From NCBI GenBank assembly GCA_900315545.1, contig OMZM01000008.1, positions 1 to 64,000 of the forward strand: a stretch of 64,000 nucleotides of DNA, read 5' to 3'. Position 1 is the first letter of the stretch; every line of letters starts with the position of its first letter. Positions 26,230 to 34,920 of the stretch are shown in pieces. Made by a program: the position numbers and the translations under genes. Under the pieces are notes generated by a model. It had not been told where the DNA came from, did no database searches, and worked only from the letters and a program-made list of their open reading frames with translations. The stretch is from an uncultured Prevotella sp. Its GTDB lineage: Bacteria; Bacteroidota; Bacteroidia; Bacteroidales; Bacteroidaceae.

Positions 26230-27498
26230 CTATCTTATCTTTAATGTTATTATTGTCAGTGCTGCCAGGATTATGCTGATAATCCAGAAGCGTATGGTGA
26301 TTTTCGATTCAAACTGCAGTTCTTTCGGACCTTTTATTATGTATTTGCAGTCCTTTTCCATCTTGTCAGGACCAGTGCGGAAGTGGTCGTGGATAGGAGT
26401 ACGCTTAAAAATGCGCTGCTTTACGCCGCGACGCTTGCCCGACTTGTAGTAGCCGACCTGCATCATCACGCTCAGACTCTCAACGAAGAATATGCCGCAC
26501 AGTATCGGCAGCATCAGTTCCTTATGTATTATGATGGCGCAAACGGCTATGATGCCACCTATCGTCAGCGAGCCTGTATCGCCCATGAATACCTGAGCAG
26601 GGTAGGAGTTGTACCATAGAAATCCTATCAGCGCACCGATGAATGCACACATGAACACCACAAGCTCCTGTGAGCCTGGAATATACATTATGTTAAGGTA
26701 TGATGCAAACTCTATGTGCGAACTGACGTATGCAAATATTCCCAGTGCCACACCTATAATGGCGCTGTTTCCGGCACACATGCCGTCCATACCGTCGTTC
26801 AGGTTGGCTCCGTTGCTTACTGCCGTAACGACAATAATGGTCATTATCACAAACAGTATCCAGCCTGCCGCAGTCTTATAGTCGCCCATAAATCCCATCA
26901 CTTCAGAGTAGTCGAGATTGTGTTCTTTTATGAATGGTATTGTTGTCTTCAGCGACTTGACTGGCTCTGAGCGATGTTTGATAACTGTTTCCATACCTTG
27001 TCGCTCGATGCTCACGTTCTCGTTGATTTTAGCATCGGGACTTGCCCACAGCACCAGTCCTACGATTAAGCCCAATCCCACTTGTCCGATAATCTTGAAC
27101 TTGCCGTGCAGACCTTCCTTGTCGTGCCTGAATATTTTTATGTAGTCGTCGAGTCCGCCGAGTATTCCCAGCCACACCGTTGTGATAATCATAAGAATGA
27201 GATAGATGTTTCGCATTCTTCCGAGTAGTATAACCGGTATGAGTATGGCTGCAATGATTACTATTCCTCCCATAGAAGGTACTCCCACCTTTGCCGTTCC
27301 AAACGGGTCGATTTTCTCGTCGCGTGCAGTTTCCGTTATCTGCCTGCGCTTCAGGTAGTTTATTATCTTCTTGCCGAAGTATATACTTATGACAAGCGAC
27401 AAAATGAGTGCCAGCAGTGCCCTGAACGATATATATCCCCAGATGTGCGAGCCTGTGATGCCGAACTGGTCTAAAAATCTAAACAGATAGTATAGCAT
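26230..27498 (-). CDS. mraY: Phospho-N-acetylmuramoyl-pentapeptide-transferase
   Basis: Makes lipid I by linking the precursor to undecaprenyl phosphate in the inner membrane. The 422-residue polytopic protein shows the acidic motifs GGLDDYIKIF, NLNDGMDGMCAGN and GDTGSLTIGG, and the C-terminal loop KRIFKRTPIHDHF with the substrate-binding histidines. An extended loop around 150-205 is usual for Bacteroidetes MraY. It is 28 bases after murE. Confidence 0.96.
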   Translation of the reverse strand: MLYYLFRFLDQFGITGSHIWGYISFRALLALILSLVISIYFGKKIINYLKRRQITETARDEKIDPFGTAKVGVPSMGGIVIIAAILIPVILLGRMRNIYLILMIITTVWLGILGGLDDYIKIFRHDKEGLHGKFKIIGQVGLGLIVGLVLWASPDAKINENVSIERQGMETVIKHRSEPVKSLKTTIPFIKEHNLDYSEVMGFMGDYKTAAGWILFVIMTIIVVTAVSNGANLNDGMDGMCAGNSAIIGVALGIFAYVSSHIEFASYLNIMYIPGSQELVVFMCAFIGALIGFLWYNSYPAQVFMGDTGSLTIGGIIAVCAIIIHKELMLPILCGIFFVESLSVMMQVGYYKSGKRRGVKQRIFKRTPIHDHFRTGPDKMEKDCKYIIKGPKELQFESKITIRFWIISIILAALTIITLKIR

Positions 27499-27526
27499 AT
27501 TCTATTATTATCTTTGTTGTTTGCAT

Positions 27527-28978
27527 TTATTCATTGAAAATCTCCTCAACAATCTCACGGTCGTCAAAGTGATGCTTCACGCCGGCTATTTCCTGATAGT
27601 CCTCGTGTCCTTTTCCTGCGATGAGAATGACGTCTCCCTTTTCTGCCAGCATTATGGCTGTACGTATCGCTTCCTTGCGGTCTACTATCGAAAGTGTTTT
27701 CTTTCTCTGCTGTGCAGACAGTCCTTCCAGCATTTCGTTGATAATCTCCTGCGGGTCTTCAAAACGTGGATTGTCGCTTGTCAGTATCACCTTGTCGCTC
27801 TGTCTTGCAGCCTCCTGTGCCATGATGGGTCGCTTACCCTTGTCGCGGTTGCCGCCGGCACCACACACGGTTATAACCTTTCCTCTGCCGTTGAGCACTT
27901 CGTGAATAGCATTGAGCACGTTGCTGAGGGCATCGGGTGTATGTGCATAGTCGACAATGGCTGTTATTCCGCTTGCTGAGTTTACTGGTTGCAGTCTGCC
28001 GCTTACACTCTTCAGTGTGCTCATGACTACCAGTATGTCTTCCGGTTTCTTGCCTAAGCAAACGGCAGTGCCGTATACGGCAAGCAGGTTGCTGACGTTG
28101 AACTTGCCGATGAACTGCACGCCCACCTCGCGACCGTCTATCTCCAGATACATTCCCTCAAAGTGGCATTCCAGAAGACGTGCCCTGAAGTCTGCCATCT
28201 GGCGTGTAGAGTAGGTCTTTACGTTTGCCTTTGTGTTCTGTACCATGAATGTTCCATTCTTGTCGTCGGCGTTAATAACGGCGAAACTGCCTTTTGGCAG
28301 CATGTCGAAGAACATTTTTTTTGCATCGCGGTACGCCTCTACTGTCTTGTGATAGTCAAGATGGTCGCGTGTGAGGTTAGTGAATATACCTCCTGCAAAG
28401 TTCAGTCCGCCGATACGTTTCTGGTGTATGGCATGAGAGGAGCATTCCATGAAGGCATATTCGCATCCTGCATCCACCATCCGTGCCAGCAATTTGTTCA
28501 GTTCTATTGCGTCGGGTGTCGTATGGTCGGCTGCTATTGCCTCGTCTTCTATGTAGTTGCAGACAGTTGAGAGCAATCCGCAGCGGTGTCCCATTTTGCG
28601 GAACATGTCGAACAGCAGGGTAGCAATGGTAGTCTTGCCGTTAGTACCTGTTACGCCTATCAGTTTCAGTTTGTCCGACGGATTGCCATAGAACATTGTT
28701 GCAACATGCCCAACTGCATCCTGCGTAGATGCCACCTTTATGTAAGTAACGTTTTCTTTCTGTTCTTCGGGCGTGTCTTCGCAGACAATGGCAACGGCAC
28801 CCTGTTCCTCTGCCTTGCCTATAAAGCGGTGTCCGTCGACCTGTGTTCCGCGCATAGCCACAAACAGATGACCGTCTGAAACCTGCCGTGAGTCGATGTC
28901 AACACCGGTAATTTCTTTGTCGGTGCTTCCTGTTACTGCCAATGTCTTTATGTTTTTTATCAATTCTTTTAGTGTCAT
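27527..28978 (-). CDS. murE: UDP-MurNAc-tripeptide synthetase (meso-diaminopimelate adding)
   Basis: Adds the third residue of the stem peptide. The 483-residue protein has the N-terminal [19 protein letters not shown] loop [15 protein letters not shown], and the substrate motif DNPRFEDP in the C-terminal domain. DNPR predicts meso-diaminopimelate rather than lysine specificity, in agreement with dapB in this window. It lies between ftsI (77 bases upstream) and mraY. Confidence 0.96.
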   Translation of the reverse strand: MTLKELIKNIKTLAVTGSTDKEITGVDIDSRQVSDGHLFVAMRGTQVDGHRFIGKAEEQGAVAIVCEDTPEEQKENVTYIKVASTQDAVGHVATMFYGNPSDKLKLIGVTGTNGKTTIATLLFDMFRKMGHRCGLLSTVCNYIEDEAIAADHTTPDAIELNKLLARMVDAGCEYAFMECSSHAIHQKRIGGLNFAGGIFTNLTRDHLDYHKTVEAYRDAKKMFFDMLPKGSFAVINADDKNGTFMVQNTKANVKTYSTRQMADFRARLLECHFEGMYLEIDGREVGVQFIGKFNVSNLLAVYGTAVCLGKKPEDILVVMSTLKSVSGRLQPVNSASGITAIVDYAHTPDALSNVLNAIHEVLNGRGKVITVCGAGGNRDKGKRPIMAQEAARQSDKVILTSDNPRFEDPQEIINEMLEGLSAQQRKKTLSIVDRKEAIRTAIMLAEKGDVILIAGKGHEDYQEIAGVKHHFDDREIVEEIFNE

Positions 28979-29055
28979 GGCTTTGCTCTATTTATCTTAT
29001 ATAATATTATTAATGTACGCGCGATAAGTTATAATGTCATGTTTCCGTTCTGCGT

Positions 29056-31209
29056 TCAGTTCATCTGAAGTGTGCAGACGTCTCCTTTCTTTATTTTGTG
29101 TCCGGCTGGCAGGCTCTGTGAGTTAACCTTTCCTCTGCCCGCCAGTTTCACCTTGACGCCTCTGCTCTCTATTGCGTAGACGGCATCGCGTGCTCCCATG
29201 CCTATCACGTTTGGCATTAACTGCGATGCGTAGACGGGTTCTTTCTTCAATGCCATTGTTTTTCCTGACGCTGGCTGTACCGTTCCCCATATAGGTTTTC
29301 CAGTGGCATACTTCCCGTTCCATCCTCCGCTGGTGCTGTAGCCCAGCTTAGAAAGCACATAGTCGGCAGCGAGCATGTTTCCGAACTTCACTTCCGGCAT
29401 TATCACATCCAGTGGCTCGTCAGAGTTAATGATTTTTCTCTTTATGCTCTGAGCCATTATTCCTTCTGCTATTCTGCGCACTACGACGCCACTGTGCTTG
29501 CCTCCCGATGCCGGAAGTCCGCTTTTCTGTATGCATACGATGCAGCTGTAGCGTGGGTCTTCGTACGGGAAATATCCTGCAAAGCTGACAAGATACCCGG
29601 TCTTCCCGCTTGAGTTGTTGCCTATGCGCTGCCATATCTGTGCCGTTCCAGTCTTGCCGGCTATGCCGAACGACTGTGTGTTGACGATTTTTCCTGTTCC
29701 GATGAGCACCACGTTGCGCAGTACCTGCTGGATAGTCTTTACGGTCGACTCCTTGCAAATCCTTTCGCGCATGACCTTTGGCGGTATTTCCTCTATCACC
29801 TCGCCGTCTTTCACAATCTGCTTTACAAATCGGGGCTGCATCATACGTCCGTTGTTGGCAATGGCGTTGTAGAATGTCAGTGTAGAGATAGGCGGTACCT
29901 GTGTTTCGTAGCCTATGCTCATCCATGGCAGAGCCGTCTTGCTCCAGTTGACGTACTGTCCTCTTTCGTTTTTCTTTGGCATTCTCACGCGTGCCGACGA
30001 TGCGCCCATGATTGGTATGCCCAGATTGTCGGTGAGTCCCGTGCGGTATATGCCCTCCACAAACTTCTCCGGATTGTTGCTGTAGTGCTTGTCTATGATG
30101 TAGCTGATACCTATGTTCGAGCTTACTTCGAGAGCCCTTGCGAAGTTTATCGTGCCGTAGCCGCCACTCGACCAGTTGTGGTCTTTCATGTATCGGCTGT
30201 GCATCTGCATTATTCCGCCGCCCGTATTGATGATGGCTGTAGTGTCAACGACTCCGTCGTCGAGAGCCACCATCATCGATGCCGTCTTGAAAACTGAGCC
30301 TGGTTCGAGCAGGTCACTGACTGCATGGTTCTGCCTTTCGGTGTAGTTACCCTCGCTGTCTCTTTCCATGTTGACAATGGCTTTCACGTCGCCTGTCTTT
30401 ACTTCCATGACGATGGCTACTCCTACGTTTGCACTTATCTCCTTCAGCATGTCTACGAGGCATCGTTCTGCCAAGTCCTGCATGCCCACGTCGATGGTTG
30501 TAACGATGTCGGCTCCGTCGACAGGCGGTGTGTCTGTGATGTCGAGGAACTGGTCCATCACCTTGCGGCGGTGCTTGATGCCGTTCTTACCTCTTAGTAT
30601 TGAGTCGTACGACAGTTCCAGTCCGTATCGTGCCACGTCCTTGCCGGCATAGAGGTCACCAATGGTTCGCCTTGCCAGATTGCCGAACGGTCGCTGACGC
30701 GCGTTGAAGTCTTCCTTGTGGAAGCCGCCCTTGTAAGGTGAGAGCTTGAATACCGGCAGTTTCTTCACTGCCATGTATGTATTGTAGTCCACGCGTTTGG
30801 GCCATATAGCCCAGTTCTGGCTCATCCTGCTGTGTCCTTCCTCGAGGTGCTGCTTGAACTCTTTTGCACTTTTCTGAGGGAATATCTTGCTCAGACCTTC
30901 GCATATCAGGTCTACGCTGTCGCGCCACATTGAGTCTTTTTTCTCGCCGCCAGCCTTGAAATCCATGTACAGCATGTATTTCGGCAGCGAGCTCGACATG
31001 AGTTGCATGTCGCAACTGAGGATGTTTCCACGCTGCGACGGTATGGGAAGGCTGTCTATCTTCTTCTGTTCTGCCACCTTCATCCAGTAGTCGTGTCGTG
31101 CAGTCATAGTGTATAGAGCCTTCATTATGACGGCAGTGGCTATGAGTGTCATCAGCACGGCAACCAGCGTGTAGCGTGGCATTACTTTCTTATAATTGAA
31201 CTTACTCAT
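29056..31209 (-). CDS. ftsI: Septal penicillin-binding protein (transpeptidase) with PASTA domain
   Basis: Cross-links septal peptidoglycan, working with FtsW. The 717-residue protein has an N-terminal membrane anchor (about 11-33), the dimerisation domain with RGNIL, and the transpeptidase domain. The active serine motif is SVFK (about 305), the second motif SSN, the third KTGT in AGKTGTAQIW (about 517). The last about 62 residues, from MPNVIGMGARDAVYAIE, form one PASTA domain, as in many Bacteroidetes enzymes. It starts 13 bases after ftsL. Confidence 0.95.
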   Translation of the reverse strand: MSKFNYKKVMPRYTLVAVLMTLIATAVIMKALYTMTARHDYWMKVAEQKKIDSLPIPSQRGNILSCDMQLMSSSLPKYMLYMDFKAGGEKKDSMWRDSVDLICEGLSKIFPQKSAKEFKQHLEEGHSRMSQNWAIWPKRVDYNTYMAVKKLPVFKLSPYKGGFHKEDFNARQRPFGNLARRTIGDLYAGKDVARYGLELSYDSILRGKNGIKHRRKVMDQFLDITDTPPVDGADIVTTIDVGMQDLAERCLVDMLKEISANVGVAIVMEVKTGDVKAIVNMERDSEGNYTERQNHAVSDLLEPGSVFKTASMMVALDDGVVDTTAIINTGGGIMQMHSRYMKDHNWSSGGYGTINFARALEVSSNIGISYIIDKHYSNNPEKFVEGIYRTGLTDNLGIPIMGASSARVRMPKKNERGQYVNWSKTALPWMSIGYETQVPPISTLTFYNAIANNGRMMQPRFVKQIVKDGEVIEEIPPKVMRERICKESTVKTIQQVLRNVVLIGTGKIVNTQSFGIAGKTGTAQIWQRIGNNSSGKTGYLVSFAGYFPYEDPRYSCIVCIQKSGLPASGGKHSGVVVRRIAEGIMAQSIKRKIINSDEPLDVIMPEVKFGNMLAADYVLSKLGYSTSGGWNGKYATGKPIWGTVQPASGKTMALKKEPVYASQLMPNVIGMGARDAVYAIESRGVKVKLAGRGKVNSQSLPAGHKIKKGDVCTLQMN

Positions 31210-31222
31210 GTCTTTCTTCTGC

Positions 31223-31786
31223 TTATTCTTCTATTTTTATGATGTATGGCGGTTGCGATGATATTTTCAGCGTCGAGTCGTTGTTGTTGTTGAGGTTGCT
31301 CAGCACATTGCTCTCGCGCGACATTTCCGTCAGTTCGCTTGATATTGACAGAGCCTTGTACTTGGCATTCTGCAACTCTTTGTTCAGTCTGTTTATCTCT
31401 ATGAGTTTTTTCTGACAGCTGTATCTGTTGGCAACGTAGACGACAGTGAATGCGGCAATGAGCAGTATGAGCCATATCTGGCTTCGTATTGCTTCGGTAG
31501 ACAGTATGTCGCCGCCGAGAATTTTCGTCAGCGTGAAGTTGCGCGACAGTGGCTGTTCGTCCTCGCGTGCATTTTCCTTTATAACCTTTTTCAGTTCGGC
31601 AGCTGCCCGTTCCTCTCTTTCCTCTTGTGTCTCGGCTTCCTTTTTGTTGTCGGCGTCATCGTCGTCGATGGCATCGCCGTTGTCGCCTGGCTGAGCATCA
31701 GGGGCTTCAGGAGTCTGCATGGCTCTTTCGAGCAGTGCGTCTATCTGAGCGTTGTCGTTTTTTTCTATGTCGTCTGGTCTACTCAT
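31223..31786 (-). CDS. ftsL: FtsL-like cell division protein
   Basis: A 187-residue bitopic protein in the position of ftsL. Residues 1-100 are acidic and probably disordered, a longer cytoplasmic region than in enterobacterial FtsL. One transmembrane segment IWLILLIAAFTVVYVAN lies at 104-120, followed by a periplasmic coiled coil KKLIEINRLNKELQNAKYKALS. It belongs to the FtsL/DivIC-like family of Bacteroidetes by layout. The start overlaps the end of rsmH by 4 bases, suggesting translational coupling. Confidence 0.88.
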   Translation of the reverse strand: MSRPDDIEKNDNAQIDALLERAMQTPEAPDAQPGDNGDAIDDDDADNKKEAETQEEREERAAAELKKVIKENAREDEQPLSRNFTLTKILGGDILSTEAIRSQIWLILLIAAFTVVYVANRYSCQKKLIEINRLNKELQNAKYKALSISSELTEMSRESNVLSNLNNNNDSTLKISSQPPYIIKIEE

Positions 31787-32727
31787 ATCTTTTCAGCTAT
31801 TCTTAACTTGGCGCTCCTTGAGCGTGGGTTGCGTTCCTGTTCGTCGTCGGTGGGTGTTATTACCTTGCTGTTTACCAGTCGGAACGGTGTCTCGCGACGT
31901 CCGAAGAAGTCCTGGCTTATCTTTCCTTCTGCGTTTCCCGAGCGCATGAAGTTCTTTACTATTCGGTCTTCCAGCGAGTGGTATGTTATGACCGAGAGCC
32001 TTCCGCCCGGCTTTATCAGTTGTGTTGCGGCAGCGAGCATTTCCCTGAGTGTCGTCATTTCGTTGTTCACTTCTATGCGCAGAGCCTGAAACAGTCGTGC
32101 CATGTCTTTCTTTTCGCGCTCTCTGTTGAGGTGTTTCTCTGCGATGGCGGTCAGTTGTGCCGTTGTCTTTATCTTTGTTTCCGTCCGTGCCTTGCATATC
32201 GTTGCAGCCAGTCGCCTTGCCTGTTTCAGCTCTCCGTATATGTAGAATACGTCAGCCAGTTGCTGTTCGGTGTATGTTTCTATTATGTCGGCAGCCGTCA
32301 TGCTTGCCCTCTTGTTCATTCTCATGTCGAGCGGCGCGTCCTGCCTGAATGAAAATCCGCGCTCGAAGTCGTCGAAGTGGTGGGATGACACTCCGAGGTC
32401 TGCCAGCAGTCCGTCGATGTTTTCCTCACCGTAGTATCTCATCCAGTTCTTCAGGTAGCGGAAGTTAGACCTTACAAACGTGAAGTTTGCGTCTGCTCCT
32501 GTGCCTTTTCCTCTTTCTCCCAGCCGTTTCTCTATGTTCTTTTCGGCATCGGCGTCCTGGTCGAAGCTGTACAGGTGTCCCGTGCCGTCAAGCCGTTGCA
32601 GTATCTCGGATGAATGTCCTCCACCTCCGAAGGTTACGTCTACGTAGACGCCTCCGGGCTTAATGTCGAGTCCGTCGATGCTTTCTTTCAGCAGTACGGG
32701 TATGTGGTAGGGCATCGTGTCAGTCAT
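31783..32727 (-). CDS. rsmH: 16S rRNA (cytosine(1402)-N(4))-methyltransferase
   Basis: Methylates C1402 of 16S rRNA. The 314-residue protein has HIPVLLKESIDGL at the N-terminus, the SAM loop DVTFGGGGHSSEIL, GLLADLGVSSHHFDDFERGFSF and the C-terminal VITYHSLEDRIVKNF with NPRSRSAKLR. The start overlaps mraZ by 8 bases. Confidence 0.96.
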   Translation of the reverse strand: MTDTMPYHIPVLLKESIDGLDIKPGGVYVDVTFGGGGHSSEILQRLDGTGHLYSFDQDADAEKNIEKRLGERGKGTGADANFTFVRSNFRYLKNWMRYYGEENIDGLLADLGVSSHHFDDFERGFSFRQDAPLDMRMNKRASMTAADIIETYTEQQLADVFYIYGELKQARRLAATICKARTETKIKTTAQLTAIAEKHLNREREKKDMARLFQALRIEVNNEMTTLREMLAAATQLIKPGGRLSVITYHSLEDRIVKNFMRSGNAEGKISQDFFGRRETPFRLVNSKVITPTDDEQERNPRSRSAKLRIAEKI

Positions 32728-33187
32728 TGTCGTCAGTGTCGTTGCTGTCGCTCATCAGTTCCTCTATGGTCTTGCTGAACGTCTCGTCGTCTACGAATGG
32801 TTCTGCGGCATTCTTTCCGCTCCAAATTTCTATGGTGTTTCCCACGCCGATGAAGACAATGTCTTGTTCTATCTCTGCCATGCTGAGGTATCTCTTTGGT
32901 ATGAGAAACCTGCCGTTGCCGTCGAGTTTCACTTCTATTGCTTCCCTGACGAACTGGCGGAAGATGTGCTGTTGCTGCTTGTTCCATCGGCTCAGACGCT
33001 TGCGCAGGGCGTCCTCTTGCTCGTTCCAAACGCTCTGCGGATAGAGCACGAGGCAGTCTTGGAAAATGTCTTTGCGAAGCATCAGACTTTCCTCGCCTGC
33101 TGTCTGCAGTACGCGACGGAAGGCGGAGGGGAGAAAGGCTCTGCCTTTGGCGTCGGTTTTGGCTTCTATGTTTCCGAGAAATCGCAT
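32720..33187 (-). CDS. mraZ: Transcriptional regulator MraZ
   Basis: A 155-residue protein of two SpoVT/AbrB-like domains that binds repeats before the dcw operon. I chose the ATG at 33187 (MRFLGNIEAKTDAKGRAFLPSAFRR); the longer frame depends on a TTG at 33196. The second half repeats the fold with VKLDGNGRFLIPKRYLSMA. Three 10-bp direct repeats resembling MraZ boxes lie 43-73 bases upstream, supporting self-control of the cluster. The C-terminus is acidic and low-complexity (DSNDTDDND). Confidence 0.94.
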   Translation of the reverse strand: MRFLGNIEAKTDAKGRAFLPSAFRRVLQTAGEESLMLRKDIFQDCLVLYPQSVWNEQEDALRKRLSRWNKQQQHIFRQFVREAIEVKLDGNGRFLIPKRYLSMAEIEQDIVFIGVGNTIEIWSGKNAAEPFVDDETFSKTIEELMSDSNDTDDND

Positions 33188-33214
33188 TATTTTCAATTTT
33201 GGGTTATTCGCTTA

Positions 33215-33222
33215 CAAAATTA
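33215..33222 (-). promoter_or_regulatory. -7 element of the dcw operon promoter
   Basis: TAATTTTG on the minus strand matches TAnnTTTG. It would start transcription near 33208, about 20 bases before mraZ. The usual -33 TTTG is absent; that position is occupied by the MraZ-box-like repeats. Confidence 0.55.
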
Positions 33223-33230
33223 TAAACTTT

Positions 33231-33260
33231 TCTCCACATTTCCCCACTTTTCTCCACTTT
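33231..33260 (-). promoter_or_regulatory. MraZ-binding repeats upstream of mraZ
   Basis: On the minus strand three 10-bp direct repeats follow each other without gap: AAAGTGGAGA (33260-33251), AAAGTGGGGA (33250-33241), AATGTGGAGA (33240-33231); a fourth partial AAAG begins at 33230. This fits both the TGGGA-N5 spacing known for E. coli MraZ and the AAAGTGK-N3 repeats known for Mycoplasma MraZ. It lies directly upstream of the -7 element. Confidence 0.75.
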
Positions 33261-33339
33261 ATTTTTAAAATATGTGTTTTTTAACAATCTTTATTACTTT
33301 TCGCGCGTCTCGGTTGAGTTTCGATTTGTTACCATTTCT

Positions 33340-33770
33340 TGGAAAATGAGGAACCAAGTCAACGTCTGAAATGCTGAATTTATGAAAATTTTTGACAGAG
33401 AAAAAGTATCCAAATAGAATTTTTACAGCCTCTGAAACTGCTAATTTGTGTTAATTTTGAGGTCGGTTGTAATTGTTAAAATTGTCAAAGAGTACCTTTG
33501 AGGTGCCCATTTTGCATTTTCGGACTTGCGAAACATAGTGTTAGATACCCTCAAACACACTGTTTGGCATCCTCAAACACACTCTTTGACAATGTCAAAC
33601 ATGCTCTTTGACAATTTTAACACTCGTGTTTCCTGCACATATTGGCTGTATTTGTGGTTATCATGCTGACTGTCAGACGATTATAAATGTACGCAAAATA
33701 CTCGCATATTTGTGCGGAAAAAGTTTTCAGCGGCAAAATACGGCACTCACGCAGATGGTATCTCTTAATC
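33340..33770 (+). repeat. Dispersed 450-bp non-coding element, copy B (right flank diverged)
   Basis: Matches copies A, C and D from TATGAAAATTTTTGACAGAG (33381-33400) through CCAAATAGAAT, CCTCTGAAA, the 22-bp core (33474-33627) and CAAAATACTCGCATATTT. Beyond about 33715 the TTTCAGAAACGACTTTC segment kept by the other copies is replaced by diverged sequence. It lies in the divergent gap between mraZ and the glsA-like gene. The rest of the gap (33771-33953) shows only AT-rich sequence. Confidence 0.8.
33474..33627 (+). repeat. Seven tandem 22-bp units, core of copy B
   Basis: Exactly 154 bp. The 19-bp arms at 33474-33492 and 33604-33622 are perfect inverted repeats. Units 4-6 follow the TGTTTG-N6-CTCAAACA pattern with small changes. 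Confidence 0.85.
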
Positions 33771-33953
33771 AAAAACCTGTTTTCCAACAGGTTACGGACT
33801 GTAAGCAGGATGCTGCGGCAACAGTCGTGCCGAGAGACGGGAAATTGCGACGTAAAACAAAACAAACAATCTGAAAACCGACAAAAATGTCTGTTTTTCA
33901 AACCAAAAATAAAAAAATATTAAGAAAATGTTACGATTTTTGTTTTTTTTATT

Positions 33954-33961
33954 TATATTTG
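33954..33961 (+). promoter_or_regulatory. Possible -7 element for the glsA-like gene
   Basis: TATATTTG matches TAnnTTTG and lies 22 bases before the start codon. A TTTG is present at 33939 but at 11 rather than 19 bases, so support is limited. Confidence 0.35.
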
Positions 33962-33983
33962 CATGTCATAATTACTTAGGACA

Positions 33984-34841
33984 ATGATTGAAGTTACAGA
34001 AAAAACGATTGATATCGAGGCTGTGCTCCGCAGCAAGATGGGAGAAAAAGTAAGGCTTATGCCTGCTTTCGTGAAGCGCTGGCTCAAGAAAATCATACAT
34101 CAGGATGAAGTAAACGCTTTCCTTTGGGAAAACAAGGAGAAGACAGGTGTGGAGTGGCTGTGGGCTACGGTGCGCTATCTCGACATGAGACTGGAAGTGG
34201 AAGGCGAGGAAAACCTGCCCGACCCTAACGACGGACACCTCTACACGTTTGTGTCGAACCATCCGCTCGGAGGCATCGACGGAGTGGCGCTCGGAGCAAT
34301 AATAGGCAGACACTATGACGGCAAGTTCCGCTATCTTGTCAACGACCTGCTGATGAATCTGCCAGGACTGGCACCGCTGTGCATACCGATAAACAAGACC
34401 GGAGCGCAGAGCCGCAACTTCCCCGCAATGGTGGAGGCAGGATTCAACGGCGAAAACCACATACTGATGTTTCCTGCCGGACTATGCTCGAGAAAGACCG
34501 ACGGCAAGATAGCCGACCTCGAATGGAAGAAAGCATTTGTAACAAAAAGCGTGGAGCATCAGCGAAACGTCATACCTATACATTTCAGCGGACAGAACTC
34601 AAACAAGTTCTACCGCATAGCAAACATCTGCAAGAAACTTGGCATAAAGTTCAACATAGCCATGCTGTTTCTCGTCGATGAAATGTATAAAAACAGACAT
34701 AAATCGTTCAAGATAACGATAGGCAAGCCAATATCGTGGGAAAAATTCGACAGGTCGAAGTCGCCGGCAAAATGGGCTAACCTGGTCAGGGCTCGCGTGT
34801 ATGAAAACGACCTGCTCACGACAACGGCACCACTGGGCTGA
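33984..34841 (+). CDS. Lysophospholipid-type acyltransferase, probable glycine-lipid O-acyltransferase (GlsA-like)
   Basis: A 285-residue PlsC-superfamily protein. The acyltransferase block I is VSNHPLGGIDGVALG (an NHxxxxD variant), followed by FRYLVNDLLMNLPGLAPLCIPINK and block III FPAGLCSR. The gene just downstream encodes a GNAT-type N-acyltransferase. In Bacteroides thetaiotaomicron a pair of this type, GlsA and GlsB, makes N- and O-acylated glycine lipids; OlsA/OlsB do the same for ornithine. I infer that this gene adds the second, ester-linked acyl chain. No signal peptide is seen; a membrane-associated cytoplasmic enzyme is expected. Substrate (glycine or another amino acid) cannot be read from the sequence. 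Confidence 0.85.
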   Translation: MIEVTEKTIDIEAVLRSKMGEKVRLMPAFVKRWLKKIIHQDEVNAFLWENKEKTGVEWLWATVRYLDMRLEVEGEENLPDPNDGHLYTFVSNHPLGGIDGVALGAIIGRHYDGKFRYLVNDLLMNLPGLAPLCIPINKTGAQSRNFPAMVEAGFNGENHILMFPAGLCSRKTDGKIADLEWKKAFVTKSVEHQRNVIPIHFSGQNSNKFYRIANICKKLGIKFNIAMLFLVDEMYKNRHKSFKITIGKPISWEKFDRSKSPAKWANLVRARVYENDLLTTTAPLG

Positions 34842-34920
34842 GAAAGGAATAAAACGGCAGAAAAATAAAGATTTCATCGAGACAAAACAGGCAAAAATAA
34901 AATTCTACAAATAATAATTT

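Noticed and set aside
17181-33187. ddlB inside the dcw cluster
   Set aside because: No D-Ala-D-Ala ligase frame was found; the space between murC and ftsQ is only 10 bases.
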